DNA of 64,000 bases, from positions 2,888,001 through 2,952,000 of the forward strand of contig NZ_CP017024.1 of NCBI RefSeq assembly GCF_014522265.1, given 5' to 3'. This DNA comes from Pseudomonas oryzihabitans (GTDB lineage Bacteria > Pseudomonadota > Gammaproteobacteria > Pseudomonadales > Pseudomonadaceae). Position 1 is the first letter of the stretch, and the number at the start of each line of letters is the position of its first letter. Below are positions 17,812 to 28,468 of this stretch, piece after piece. The notes under the pieces were generated by a model. That model did no database searches. It was not told where the DNA came from and saw only the letters and a list, made by a program, of their open reading frames with translations. The translations under genes were made by a program, and so were the position numbers.

Positions 17812-18260
17812 TCCGCCAGGCGACGCATGTCGATATGGGGAATCCCGTCCTCGTCGTACACCGCTGAGCAGGGCGTGAAGCCATAGCGGCCATAGTAGGC
17901 CTGCAGATGAGCCTGGGCGGAGAGAAACAGCGAGCGCCCGGGCCAGCGCTCGGCGCAGACGCGCAGGGCTTCCCCCAGCAGCAGGTGCCCCAGCCCGCTG
18001 CCGCGGCCCTCGGGGGCGACGATCACCCGGCCGATCACCACGTCCTCGCGTACTGCCCCGAGCAGGCGCAGGTAGGCGTGCAACTGGTCGTCCCGCCAGC
18101 CGAACAGGTGCCAGACATCCGCTGCCAGATCCAGGCCATCGGCGTCGGGATAGATGCACTGCTGCTCCACCACGAACACCCGGGCGCGCAGCACCAGGGC
18201 GGCATAGAGCTCGGCGGTGGTCAGCGCTGGCGCGGCGCGGCAGCTCCACTGGAGGGTCAT
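17808..18260 (-). CDS. elaA: ElaA-type GNAT acetyltransferase
   Basis: 150 residues. The N-terminus L-Y-A-A-L-V-L-R-A-R-V-F-V-V-E-Q-Q-C-I-Y-P-D-A-D-G-L-D is the ElaA signature. The acetyl-CoA loop is G-R-G-S-G-L-G-H-L-L-L (about 84-94), and the C-terminal Y-Y-G-R-Y-G-F-T-P motif closes the GNAT fold. The acceptor substrate is unknown. The gene starts 2 bp after the stop of the downstream-reading small membrane protein gene (18263) and is probably its operon partner. Confidence 0.8.
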   Translation of the reverse strand: MTLQWSCRAAPALTTAELYAALVLRARVFVVEQQCIYPDADGLDLAADVWHLFGWRDDQLHAYLRLLGAVREDVVIGRVIVAPEGRGSGLGHLLLGEALRVCAERWPGRSLFLSAQAHLQAYYGRYGFTPCSAVYDEDGIPHIDMRRLAD

Positions 18261-18262
18261 GG

Positions 18263-18493
18263 TCAGTCCTTGCGGCGGCCGGACAGCATGCGGAAGCGGT
18301 TGCGGTTGAGCAGCACGTAGCCGGTCAGCTGCAATCCCGCTGCGAACAGCAGGCTGCGCATGGCACCGGGTTCGGTGGGACGCGGACCCTGGTAGAGGCC
18401 ATAGAGGGAGAAGGCCACGCCCAGCAGGCCAAGGATGAAGAAGACCAGGCCGATCTTGGTCAGGCGGGGGAGGTTGCGCAGATTCATGGGCAT
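18263..18493 (-). CDS. Small inner-membrane protein
   Basis: 76 residues if read from the ATG at 18493 (MPMNLRNLPR); the next ATG (18487) or a GTG at 18517 are alternatives, and none has a clear ribosome-binding site. Two hydrophobic segments (about residues 12-33 and 45-62) with basic ends predict a two-TM protein with both termini in the cytoplasm. It lies immediately upstream of the ElaA-type gene. No family recognised. Confidence 0.6.
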   Translation of the reverse strand: MPMNLRNLPRLTKIGLVFFILGLLGVAFSLYGLYQGPRPTEPGAMRSLLFAAGLQLTGYVLLNRNRFRMLSGRRKD

Positions 18494-18610
18494 ATCGTCA
18501 GAGGCGAAGGCCGCCACGCTAACCGTCCGCGCCGGGCTTGTCGAGCCGATAGGCAGGCGCGACGGACTGGTCTAACGTGGCTTGATGACCCCTGCAGCGG
18601 GAGAGCGTCC

Positions 18611-19024
18611 ATGTTCAGCCATGTACAGCTAGGTGCGCGCGATCTGGAGCGCCTGATCGAATTCTACGACAGCGTCTTGCACGAACTCGGGCTGGTGCGC
18701 ATGCCGGCGGAAGACGACGGTGGCCCGCCCGGGTGTGGCTGGCAGCGGCCGGGGCGGGAGTGGCCGCAATTCTATGTGCAGCTGCCGTTCAACGGCCTGC
18801 CGGCCTCCTGGGGCAATGGCGTCCAGGTGAGCTTTGCCGCGCCTAGTCCCGCGGCCGTGGAGGGGGCCTGGCATCGCGCCCTGCAACTGGGCGGCAGCGA
18901 CGAGGGTGCGCCGGGCATCCGAGCGGGCTACGGACCGGACTTCTATGCCGCCTATTGCCGGGACCCGGAGGGCAACAAGCTGTGTTTCGTCCACGCCGAG
19001 GGATTGGCCGCCGCCTGCGACTAG
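18611..19024 (+). CDS. VOC (glyoxalase/bleomycin resistance) family protein
   Basis: 137 residues, GGGAGAG before the ATG. A single VOC domain: start [20 protein letters not shown], and end [17 protein letters not shown]. The metal ligands expected are H4 (H-V-Q-L) and E in D-P-E-G-N-K. Members of this subgroup are metal-dependent lyases or dioxygenases, or binding proteins; substrate unknown. It is convergent with phhB. Confidence 0.75.
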   Translation: MFSHVQLGARDLERLIEFYDSVLHELGLVRMPAEDDGGPPGCGWQRPGREWPQFYVQLPFNGLPASWGNGVQVSFAAPSPAAVEGAWHRALQLGGSDEGAPGIRAGYGPDFYAAYCRDPEGNKLCFVHAEGLAAACD

Positions 19025-19055
19025 CGTGTGGTCCGGCGATCCGGCGATCCGATGG

Positions 19056-19406
19056 TCAGACGTTGGCCGCCAGGGCGACTGCGTCGGTACGGGCGGCCAT
19101 GATGAAGTCGTTGCGGTGCAGGCCGCCGATGTTGTGCGTCCACCAGCTCACCGTCACCGCGCCCCATTCGGTGAGCAGGGCCGGGTGATGGTCCTCGTCC
19201 TGGGCCTCGCGGCCGACGCGGTTGGTGAAGTCCAGGGCCTCGAGGAAGTTGCCGAAGGCATAGCGGCGTTCCAGCCGCGCAATCCCCTCGCGTTCCACCA
19301 GCGTCCAGCCGGGGACGGCCTTGAGCAATTCGCTGCTGGCGGCCGCGCTCAGGGCCGGCTCGCTGGAGCGGCAGGGGACGCAATGAGAGTGGGCGAGATC
19401 GGCCAT
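19056..19406 (-). CDS. phhB: Pterin-4a-carbinolamine dehydratase
   Basis: 116 residues, AAGGAG before the ATG at 19406. It has the PCD signature: D-E-D-H-H-P-A-L-L (catalytic histidines about 75-76), then [16 protein letters not shown]. The enzyme dehydrates 4a-hydroxytetrahydrobiopterin to regenerate the cofactor of phenylalanine hydroxylase. In P. aeruginosa it lies in a phhABC operon; here no phhA (hydroxylase) or phhC is adjacent, so the partner is elsewhere or the protein has another role, such as a pterin recycler for other enzymes. Confidence 0.85.
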   Translation of the reverse strand: MADLAHSHCVPCRSSEPALSAAASSELLKAVPGWTLVEREGIARLERRYAFGNFLEALDFTNRVGREAQDEDHHPALLTEWGAVTVSWWTHNIGGLHRNDFIMAARTDAVALAANV

Positions 19407-19568
19407 GGGGCGCTCCTTGGGAAAGAAAGTCACGAAAGGGCAAGGGTAACAGACCCGCCGGTCAGCTCCCGGCGCCCCGTCCGACCATGGTCGAATGGTC
19501 CGAAACCGGTGCGCGCCGTACAACGGAAGGCAACAAGAACAACAGTTTCCCGCCGAGGAGATCGTCCC

Positions 19569-21526
<1,958 letters not shown>

Positions 21527-21543
21527 TCCGGCTGCCTCAGCGA

Positions 21544-21582
21544 CCGCCCGCTATCGTCCAGGTAGCGGGCGGTTTCTTTTTT
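21544..21582 (+). terminator. Rho-independent terminator of acsA
   Basis: Ten-base perfect stem ccgcccgcta (21544-21553) / tagcgggcgg (21563-21572) with a 9-nt loop, followed by TTTCTTTTTT. A textbook intrinsic terminator 17 bp after the acsA stop. Confidence 0.9.
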
Positions 21583-21810
21583 GGCGGTCCTGTAAGGACG
21601 TGTCGCCAGGGTAGAAGCCGCCGCCGTTGCGCTGGCGCTAGAATCGCGCCAGCCGGCGGGCCGCAGGGCACTCCGGTCCGCTACCCGGGGCAAAGGCCGG
21701 GACAGGGGCAGCGCTCCGGCGTACCATGCGTGCCACCCCACAAGGGTTTCATGGCGCGCGGGCCCCGGATCGGTCGCCCCCGCCGCTCTCGACAGGAAGC
21801 CAGACGTTAG

Positions 21811-22773
21811 ATGACCATCCGCATCGCCTTTCTGCTGTGGCCCGACGTTCGTCCGCTGACCGTGGGCCTGGTCGAGGAAGCGCTGGAACTCGCCTCGCGC
21901 CATTCGAGCGATACGCCCTACGAGGTGCGCTTTCTGCAGGCCGGCAGCGAGTTGCAGCCGCGACTGCCGGGTGGCCACTGGGAAGGGCAGCTGGAACGCC
22001 TGGATCGGCTCTTCGTGCTGGCCGACGAACCCTCGCCGCCGCTGCCGCCACCGCTGGTCGCGGCCCTGCGCCAGACCGCCCGGGCCGGTGTGGTGATGGG
22101 CGGTTTTTCCGCTGGCGTGCACATCCTCGCCCAGCTCGGGCTGCTCGACGGTCATCGCGCCGCCGTGCATTGGCGCTGGCTGGAGGAATTCAGCGAGCAA
22201 TTTCCCAAGGTCATCGCCACCCACCACCTCTACGAGTGGGACCGCGATCGCCTGACCGCCTGTGGCGGCCTGGCCATCCTCGATCTGCTGCTGGCCATGA
22301 TCGGCCGTGACCGCGACGCCGAGCAGGCCGGCACCATCGCCGAGGAGCTGATCGTCGAGCGGCTGCGCGAAGGCAGCGAGCGACAGCGCATTCCGCTGAA
22401 GAATCGCCTGGGGTCGAGTCATCCCAAGCTGACCCAGGCGGTGATGCTGATGGAGGCCAACATCGAAGAGCCCCTCACCACCGACGAGATCGCCCAACAC
22501 GTCTGCGTCTCCCGCCGGCAGCTGGAGCGGATCTTCAAGCAATACCTGGCCCGTGTACCCAGCCAGTACTACCTGGAGTTGCGGCTGAACCGGGCGCGCA
22601 AGATGCTCACCCAGACCAGCAAGTCGATCATCCAGATCGGCCTGTCCTGCGGCTTCTCGTCGGGACCGCATTTCTCCAGCGCCTATCGCAACTTCTTTGG
22701 CGTCACCCCCCGCGACGACCGCAACCAGCGGCGTGGCGCGGCGGGCGAGGGCAGCATGGTGGCCGAGCGCTAG
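21811..22773 (+). CDS. argR: ArgR, AraC-type regulator of arginine metabolism
   Basis: 320 residues with AGGAAG upstream. The N-terminal two thirds is a DJ-1/PfpI-like (GATase1-like) domain, and the C-terminal AraC HTH covers about 210-310 (L-T-T-D-E-I-A-Q-H-V-C-V-S-R-R-Q-L-E-R-I-F and I-I-Q-I-G-L-S-C-G-F-S-S-G-P-H-F). Segments such as G-L-L-D-G-x-R-A-A-V-H-W-R-W and R-I-P-L-x-N-R-L-G-S-S-H-P-K-L-T-Q-A-V are those I know from P. aeruginosa ArgR, which activates arginine uptake and the AST catabolic genes and represses biosynthesis. In P. aeruginosa argR closes the aotJQMOP transport operon. Here it follows the acsA terminator and stands alone. Confidence 0.85.
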   Translation: MTIRIAFLLWPDVRPLTVGLVEEALELASRHSSDTPYEVRFLQAGSELQPRLPGGHWEGQLERLDRLFVLADEPSPPLPPPLVAALRQTARAGVVMGGFSAGVHILAQLGLLDGHRAAVHWRWLEEFSEQFPKVIATHHLYEWDRDRLTACGGLAILDLLLAMIGRDRDAEQAGTIAEELIVERLREGSERQRIPLKNRLGSSHPKLTQAVMLMEANIEEPLTTDEIAQHVCVSRRQLERIFKQYLARVPSQYYLELRLNRARKMLTQTSKSIIQIGLSCGFSSGPHFSSAYRNFFGVTPRDDRNQRRGAAGEGSMVAER

Positions 22774-22792
22774 GCGCCGAGCCCCTGCCGAT

Positions 22793-25357
22793 TCAGCTCA
22801 GCGACTCGGTCGCCAGTTCGTCCAGCCAGGCGCCCAGCTGGTCGGCCGGCAGGGGCGCGCCGCAATGGAAGCCCTGGATCTCGTCCGCCGGCAGGTGCTG
22901 CAGCTGGCGCAGGTGCTCGGCGTCTTCCACCCCCTTGAGGGTCACCCTTAGTCCCAGCGAGCGGCCGAGATCGATCATGGCCCGCACCAGGGCGCTGTCT
23001 TCCGGCGCCTGATGGTGGCGGGCGATGAGGCTGCGATCCAGGCGGATGCCGTCCAGCGGATAGCGGCGCAGATAGGCCAGGGAGCAGAGGCCGGAACCGA
23101 AGTCGTCCAGGCACAGGCGTACGCCCAGGCCCTTGAGCGCGCCCAGGGTGTTGGCCACGTCGGCGGCCGGATCCAGCAGGGTGCGTTCGGTGAGTTCCAG
23201 CTCCAGGCGCGAGGCCGCCAGGCCGCTCTGGTAGAGCGCCTCGGCCACGGTCTGCACCGGATCTTCGTTGGCGTGGAATTGCTGCGGCGACAGATTGACC
23301 GACACCGAAAGTCGTTCCGGCCAGCCCTGGGCATCGTGGCAGGCGGTCTCCAGCACCCAGCGTCCCAGGCGCTGGCCGAGGCCGGCGTCCTCGGCCAGGG
23401 TCAGGAAGTCCAGCGGCTCCAGCAGCCCCTGGGTCGGATGCTCCCAGCGCACCAGCGCCTCGAAGCCACGCAGGCTGCCATCGGTCAGGCAACGCCGCGG
23501 CTGGTAGTAGAGGCTGAGGCGGTCATCGCGCAGGGCCTGGCGCAGGTCCTGCTCCAGGTGCCGGCGCAGCAGCACCTGCTCGTTCATGGCTGGCTCGTGG
23601 AAGCGCCAGGTGCCGCGGCCAGCGGCCTTGGCCTGGTAGAGGGCGATATCGGCCAGGCGCAGCAGTTCCGCCGGGATGCCGGTATCCCGCGGCGCCAGGG
23701 CCACGCCCAGGCTGCTGCCGATGAAGACCCGCTGCTGGCCGAGGCGGAAGGGTTGGCGCAACTGCTCCACCAGCCGTCGACAGAGGTCGGCGATGGCGCC
23801 CGGGTCGCGATCGCCGCTGAGCACCACGCAGAATTCATCGCCGCCCAGGCGGGCCACCAGGTCGGTGGCGGTCACGTTCTGCCGCAGGCGCTGCGCCGCT
23901 TCCTGCAGGACCTGATCGCCGGCGGCATGGCCGAGGGCGTCGTTGACCGTCTTGAATCTATCCAGGTCCAGGCTGATCAGCGCCAGGGGCCGCGGCTCCG
24001 GTCCTTCCAGGTGGGTGGCGAGAAACTGGTGCAGGCGATGGCGATTGGGCAGGCCGGTCAGGGGATCGTGCCAGGACAGGTGCTGGACCTGGGCCAGGGC
24101 CTCGATCTCGTCGGTGAGGTCGGTGACGGTGCCGCGATAGCCACCCTCGGGAATGGCCCGGGCGGCGACCCGACAGGTGCGTTCGCGGCCGTTGCCGTCC
24201 AGGTAGTGACAGACCAGCGGCGGCCGCGGCTTGCGGTCGTGCGCCTGGCCGGCGAGCCAGTGCGCCAGGGTGTCGGCATGGGGCGTCAGGAGTTCGTTGA
24301 GCGGTCGCCCCAGCCAGCGGTTGGTGGCTTCCCCGGTGACTTCGGCGAAGCGATCCGAGACATAGACCAGGCGCAGGGTGGAGTCGACCTCCCACAGCCA
24401 GTCCGAGGTGGCCTCGGCGATGTCGCGGAAGCGCCGCTCACCGATGGCCAGTTCGCTGCGACTGGCCAGCAGGTCATCGTACTGGGCATCCAGCTGGCGC
24501 ATCGACAGCAGCGCCTGGCGAAACAGCCAGATCAGCCCCAGCAGCAGGATCAGCACCCCACCGCCGAACAGCGGCAGGGTCTGCTGCATCAGCCACAATC
24601 CCGGTCGCGGCGGGCGCCAGGTCAGCTGATAGCCGGAGCCGGGCAGTTGCCAGCTGGCACGGCTGCCAGCCGGGTCGGTGGTGATGCTCAGCGGCGGCAG
24701 GTTGTTGGCTTCGCTCAGGGCGGCCAGCCGGGCGGGACTCAGCACATTGACGAAGACCAGTACCGAGGCCGGCGCCTCCTGGGGGCGGACGCCGGCATGA
24801 TCGCCCGGGGTGATGGCGGCGGCGGCCACCAGCGCCGGCATCCCGGCCACGGTCAGCACACCGGACACGCTGCCGGCGCGGGCGTCGGCGCTGCGTGCCG
24901 CTGCCAGCAGGCCGGCGATGTCGCCCTGCAGCCAGGGCGTAGCGGGATCGGCCAGTTGGCCATTGAGCAGGCGATAGCGGGGGCGGTCCTGGCCGTCGAA
25001 TACCAGCACCCCTTCGTAGCCATAGACGCGGTACAGCGATTCGCCGAGGTTGCCCTGGTCGTAGGCCCAGTCGGGGTCCAGTTCCTGATGCAGGCGGCGA
25101 TAGGCCTCGTCCCATTTGCTGTAGTCGATCAGGTTGCGGGCGACCTCTTCGTCGAGGCGGGTAAAGGTGCGACCGATCGCGCGTTCGGTGTGCTGGGCGA
25201 CGGTGGCATCCTGGCGCACGGCATTGTCGACCAGCAGATAGCAACCCAGGCCGATAAGGCCGAGGAGCAGTACGCAGAGCGCCGGGAACAGCCGCAGGAG
25301 GACGGTATGGCCCCGCCGACGCGGTAAGGCGCTGCGGGACGCGGGAGATGTTGGCAT
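22793..25357 (-). CDS. CHASE4-PAS-GGDEF-EAL membrane protein
   Basis: 854 residues from the ATG at 25357 (MPTSPASRS), chosen because the paralogue at 47920-50463 begins MPSTP in the same place; a TTG at 25420 is less likely. TM1 is at about 19-42, a CHASE4-type periplasmic sensor (Y-S-K-W-D-E-A-Y) at about 45-260, TM2 near 265-285, PAS at about 320-440, GGDEF at about 455-610 and EAL at about 625-850. The GGDEF motif R-L-G-G-D-E-F is intact, without an I-site. The EAL domain keeps E-A-L, N-L-S-P and D-D-F-G but has R for the catalytic K (I-R-L-D) and K for the first E of A-E-G-V-E. Predicted diguanylate cyclase with a weak or inactive phosphodiesterase. Confidence 0.85.
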   Translation of the reverse strand: MPTSPASRSALPRRRGHTVLLRLFPALCVLLLGLIGLGCYLLVDNAVRQDATVAQHTERAIGRTFTRLDEEVARNLIDYSKWDEAYRRLHQELDPDWAYDQGNLGESLYRVYGYEGVLVFDGQDRPRYRLLNGQLADPATPWLQGDIAGLLAAARSADARAGSVSGVLTVAGMPALVAAAAITPGDHAGVRPQEAPASVLVFVNVLSPARLAALSEANNLPPLSITTDPAGSRASWQLPGSGYQLTWRPPRPGLWLMQQTLPLFGGGVLILLLGLIWLFRQALLSMRQLDAQYDDLLASRSELAIGERRFRDIAEATSDWLWEVDSTLRLVYVSDRFAEVTGEATNRWLGRPLNELLTPHADTLAHWLAGQAHDRKPRPPLVCHYLDGNGRERTCRVAARAIPEGGYRGTVTDLTDEIEALAQVQHLSWHDPLTGLPNRHRLHQFLATHLEGPEPRPLALISLDLDRFKTVNDALGHAAGDQVLQEAAQRLRQNVTATDLVARLGGDEFCVVLSGDRDPGAIADLCRRLVEQLRQPFRLGQQRVFIGSSLGVALAPRDTGIPAELLRLADIALYQAKAAGRGTWRFHEPAMNEQVLLRRHLEQDLRQALRDDRLSLYYQPRRCLTDGSLRGFEALVRWEHPTQGLLEPLDFLTLAEDAGLGQRLGRWVLETACHDAQGWPERLSVSVNLSPQQFHANEDPVQTVAEALYQSGLAASRLELELTERTLLDPAADVANTLGALKGLGVRLCLDDFGSGLCSLAYLRRYPLDGIRLDRSLIARHHQAPEDSALVRAMIDLGRSLGLRVTLKGVEDAEHLRQLQHLPADEIQGFHCGAPLPADQLGAWLDELATESLS

Positions 25358-25533
25358 GCCTGGACCCTGGCTGGATGAGCGTTCCTGTGGCTTCGCTCGG
25401 CGCGACCCGGAGGTGGCCAAGCGAAGCGGATGAAGCCTTGCCGTCGCTAGACTAGCCCCTGGGGGCGCACGACGCTAAACGTAAAGCGGAAGATGCCAAG
25501 GGGATCGCGCTAAGCATCGCGCGAACGCCCGAC

Positions 25534-26214
25534 TTAGGTGGGGTTGCCGGCACCACCGTAGAAGGCACAGCCCTGCCAGGTCTGGCCATTGATGCGCAAT
25601 TCGGCCTGCAGTGACTGCACGGTGCCGGTCCGGCCATCCACGCAGCGCCGGGGATTGATCCACAGCTCGACCTTCTCGCCATTGGCCTCGGTGGACAGGG
25701 CGCGCATGCCGCCGGGCAATTCTTCCTGCACGAAGGGCAGGGCGCGGCGCTGTTGGCCGGCGGTACTGACCAGCATGCCCTGGTTGCTGACCTGGACGCT
25801 CCAGTCCGGTCCATGGCCACCGGCATTCATGGCGGTACGCTTGAAGTTGGGATCGCTGCAGCCCGGACCGCTGTACTGCACGCGGTAGACGTCGGTGACG
25901 GCGAACACGCCCTGGGCGCCATCGCGACCGCCGGACTTGAGCTTGCCGCGCAGATCGGCGAACAGCGAAGCGGCACCGCTGTCGGCGGCCAGTTCATGGG
26001 CATCGCGCAGGATGGCGGTGTTGTTGGCGTCGGTGACGTCGAAGAAGCGCTGTTCCTGGCAGGGGCGGAACAGCAGCTGGTCACCGTTCCAGCGCAGATC
26101 GCCCTGCAGGCGCTCGCCGCCCGGTGCACGCGGGGTGTCGTCGCTCTGGAACAGGCTGCAGCCGCCGAGGAGGCCGAGCAGGGCAAGGGGAAAGATGGCA
26201 CGCGGCGCAGGCAT
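25534..26214 (-). CDS. COG3650-type lipoprotein
   Basis: 226 residues. The N-terminus has a lipoprotein signal with lipobox L-L-G-G-C near residue 19. The mature part contains two similar beta-rich halves, with paired cysteines in F-R-P-C-Q-E-Q-R-F-F, G-P-G-C-S-D, R-R-C-V-D-G and Q-G-C-A-F-Y-G-G. The last motif (G-x-x-W-x-G-C-A) resembles the end of COG3650/heat-shock HslJ-like membrane proteins. No function is established. It stands alone between the CHASE4 protein gene and an SDR gene. Confidence 0.65.
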   Translation of the reverse strand: MPAPRAIFPLALLGLLGGCSLFQSDDTPRAPGGERLQGDLRWNGDQLLFRPCQEQRFFDVTDANNTAILRDAHELAADSGAASLFADLRGKLKSGGRDGAQGVFAVTDVYRVQYSGPGCSDPNFKRTAMNAGGHGPDWSVQVSNQGMLVSTAGQQRRALPFVQEELPGGMRALSTEANGEKVELWINPRRCVDGRTGTVQSLQAELRINGQTWQGCAFYGGAGNPT

Positions 26215-26273
26215 CGCAGGACTCCGACTGAGGTGGGCACACGTTACTCAGACAGCGCCGCGAGCTCAAGGAC

Positions 26274-26873
26274 TTACCAGACGCGATAAGTCTTGCCGGT
26301 TTCCCGCCCTTCCACGCTGCGTTCGTAGGCCAGGGTAGCCTCGGCCCCCGATACCGCCTTGAAGCCGCGGAAGAAATCGCCGTAGTGCCCCAGCGATTCC
26401 TCCAGCACCGTCGGACTCACGGCATTGATCCGCTGACCCCGCGGCAGCTCGATGGCCGCGCCGCGGACGAAGCCCTCCAGGGCGGCATTGACCATGGCCG
26501 CCGAGCTGCCCTGAGCGATGGGCTGTTCGCTGAGGATGCCGGTGGTCAGGGTAAAGGAGGCACCCTCGGCCGCCTGGGTCTGGCCCAGCAGCACCAGATT
26601 GACCTGGCCCATCAGCTTGTCCTGCAGGCCCTTCTGATAGGCCTCGGGCGTCATCTCGGTGAAGGGGGCGAAGGTCACCGACCCCACCGCGCTGACCAGG
26701 GCGTCGAAGCGCCCGACCTGGGCGAACAGGGCGCGGATGGAATCCGCTTGGGTGATGTCGACCTGCAGATCGCCGGATTGGCGGCCAACGCGGATCAGCT
26801 CGTGGCGGTTGCCCAGGCGTTCGGCGATGGCGCTGCCCAGGGTACCGCTGGCACCGACGAGGATGATTTTCAT
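26274..26873 (-). CDS. Short-chain dehydrogenase, 199 aa
   Basis: A compact SDR: nucleotide loop G-A-S-G-T-L-G (about 7-13), D-V/I after strand 4 and a shortened fold of 199 residues. The usual Y-x-x-x-K is replaced: the region reads I-A-Q-G-S-S-A-A-M-V-N-A-A-L-E-G-F, so the catalytic tyrosine and lysine are missing, as in the group of short SDRs that align with Streptomyces-type regulators. Enzymatic activity is uncertain. It diverges from a LysR gene (26971), a common pairing in which the regulator controls the SDR. Confidence 0.75.
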   Translation of the reverse strand: MKIILVGASGTLGSAIAERLGNRHELIRVGRQSGDLQVDITQADSIRALFAQVGRFDALVSAVGSVTFAPFTEMTPEAYQKGLQDKLMGQVNLVLLGQTQAAEGASFTLTTGILSEQPIAQGSSAAMVNAALEGFVRGAAIELPRGQRINAVSPTVLEESLGHYGDFFRGFKAVSGAEATLAYERSVEGRETGKTYRVW

Positions 26874-26918
26874 GAGGCGACTCCGTGAAGGGAAGGAGTC
26901 TCCAGCCTAGAATGGCGC

Positions 26919-26948
26919 ATTGCCCTGATAAATCACCTGAATGGCAAT
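26919..26948. promoter_or_regulatory. Inverted repeat in the SDR/LysR divergent promoter
   Basis: attgcc (26919-26924) and ggcaat (26943-26948), 18 bp apart, in the 97-bp space between the SDR gene and the LysR gene. A plausible LysR binding region, but short arms make it uncertain. Confidence 0.3.
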
Positions 26949-26970
26949 CCAGTGTTTCCCGGAGGAAACG

Positions 26971-27882
26971 ATGCAGGACGATTTCGCCGATCTCGCCGCC
27001 TTCGCCATCCTCTGTGAAAGCGGCAGCTTCACCCGCGCCGCCGAGCGCCTGGGCTGCAGCAAGGGGCAATTGTCGAAGCGCATCCGGGCGCTGGAGGTGC
27101 GCCTGGAGACCCGCCTGCTGCACCGTACCACCCGACGTCTCGATCCCACCCCTGCCGGACGCGCCCTGCTGCCCGAGGCGCAGGCCCTGGTGCGCCAGCG
27201 CGAGCGGGCCCTGCAGAGCGTGGCCCGCCTGCAGGAGGAGGCAGCCGGGCCGGTACGCCTGACCGTTCCGGTGTCCCTGGGCTACACCTTTTTCGAGGTG
27301 CTGCTGGCCTGTCGCGCCACCCATCCCGCCATCCAGCTGGACCTGGTGCTGGACAACGGCTATCGCGACCTGGTGGCCGAGGGTTTCGACCTGGCGATTC
27401 GCGCCCGGCTGGACCCGGACGAACGTCTGGTCGCGCGACCGCTGTTCGCCATGCAGGAGGTGACCTGCGCGGCACCCGCCTATCTGGCCGGGCGCGAGGT
27501 CCCCCAGGCGCCCGAGGAGCTGCTCGGCCACCGCTGCCTGGTCAACAGCCACTATGCCAAGGGAGAGGTCTGGCTCTATCACCGCGAGCACCGACTCGAC
27601 CGCGTGCAGGTAATCCCCAGCCTGGCCTGCAATCACTACAGCCTGCTCAAGCAGGCCGCCCTGGCCGGGCAGGGTATCGCCCGGCTGCCCTCGTTCATGG
27701 TGCACGAGGAGCTGGCCAGTGGCGCCCTGGTCTGGCTGCTCAGGGACTGGCGCACCCCCAGCCAGCCGCTGTTTCTGGTGCATCCCTACCAGGGTGGCCT
27801 GCCCAAGCGAACACGGGTGGTGGCGGAAGCCCTGAGCGACTGGTTCGAGCGTAGTCGGCAGCGCCTGGAGGCGTTGGGGTAG
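26971..27882 (+). CDS. LysR-family transcriptional regulator
   Basis: 303 residues from the ATG at 26971 with GGAGG 5 nt upstream. The HTH (residues about 3-60) reads F-A-D-L-A-A-F-A-I-L-C-E-S-G-S-F-T-R-A-A-E-R-L-G-C-S with R-L-L-H-R-T-T-R-R-L-D-P-T-P-A-G. The effector domain (about 90-300) is of the subtype that starts G-P-V-R-L-T-V-P. The divergent SDR gene at 26274 is the obvious target. The ligand cannot be inferred. Confidence 0.85.
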   Translation: MQDDFADLAAFAILCESGSFTRAAERLGCSKGQLSKRIRALEVRLETRLLHRTTRRLDPTPAGRALLPEAQALVRQRERALQSVARLQEEAAGPVRLTVPVSLGYTFFEVLLACRATHPAIQLDLVLDNGYRDLVAEGFDLAIRARLDPDERLVARPLFAMQEVTCAAPAYLAGREVPQAPEELLGHRCLVNSHYAKGEVWLYHREHRLDRVQVIPSLACNHYSLLKQAALAGQGIARLPSFMVHEELASGALVWLLRDWRTPSQPLFLVHPYQGGLPKRTRVVAEALSDWFERSRQRLEALG

Positions 27883-27911
27883 CGGAGCCGATGAGCTGAA
27901 CGCTGGTGCGG

Positions 27912-28438
27912 ATAGCTCCCTCTCCCCGCGGGAGAGGGCTTGGGTGAGGGCACTCTTCGCCAGGAAGCCCCGGTGGAAAAGGCTGCGCCGTTTTCCACGC
28001 TACGGTGCTGTTGGGCTTCGACGGTGGAGCCAACTTACGTGGCGCACAGATAGCCCCCTCTCCCTGCGGGAGAGGGCTGGGGTGAGGGCACTCTTCGCCA
28101 GGAAGTCCCAGTGGAAAAGGCTGCGCCGTTTTCCACGCTACGGTGCTGTTGGGCTTCGACGATGGAGCCAACCTACGTGGCGCACAGATAGCTCCCTCTC
28201 CCCGCGGGAGAGGGCTGGGGTGAGGGCACCCTTCGCCAGGACGCCCCGGTGGAAAAGGCTGCGCCGTTTTCCACGCTACGGTGCTGTTGGGCTTCGACGA
28301 TGGAGCCGTCTCAACCCAACCTACGTGGCGCACGGATAGCCCCCTCTCCCTGCGGGAGAGGGCTGGGGTGAGGGCACCCTTCGCCAGGAAGCCCCGGTGG
28401 AAAAGGCTGCGCCGCTTTCCACGCTACGGTGCTGTTGG
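27912..28438. repeat. Array of four degenerate intergenic repeat units
   Basis: Four head-to-tail units start at 27912, 28050, 28188 and 28336. Units 1 and 2 are 138 bp, unit 3 is 148 bp (an extra 10 bp near its end), and unit 4 is cut short after about 103 bp. Each starts with a hairpin-forming ccctctccc-ygcgggagaggg, then ggctggggtgaggg, then a ggaaaaggctgcgccg-ttttccacgctacgg stretch with its own inverted repeat, then cgacgatggagccaac-tacgtggcgca. Sequence identity between units is very high, suggesting recent duplication. It fills the space between the LysR gene and the end of the bra operon. No gene is convincing here; the PHPSPLPRGEGA-type reading frame on the minus strand is an artefact of the repeat. 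Confidence 0.85.
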
Positions 28439-28468
28439 TCGAGGCATGTGGGGCGGCGACGGGGTGAC

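Noticed and set aside
27740-28333. Minus-strand frame coding for repeated PHPSPLPRGEGA peptides
   Set aside because: The peptide repeat comes from the intergenic DNA repeat; no ribosome-binding site, and it overlaps the LysR gene.
27912-28438. CRISPR array
   Set aside because: Units are 138 bp and repeat throughout their length, without short constant repeats and unique spacers, and no cas genes occur in the window.
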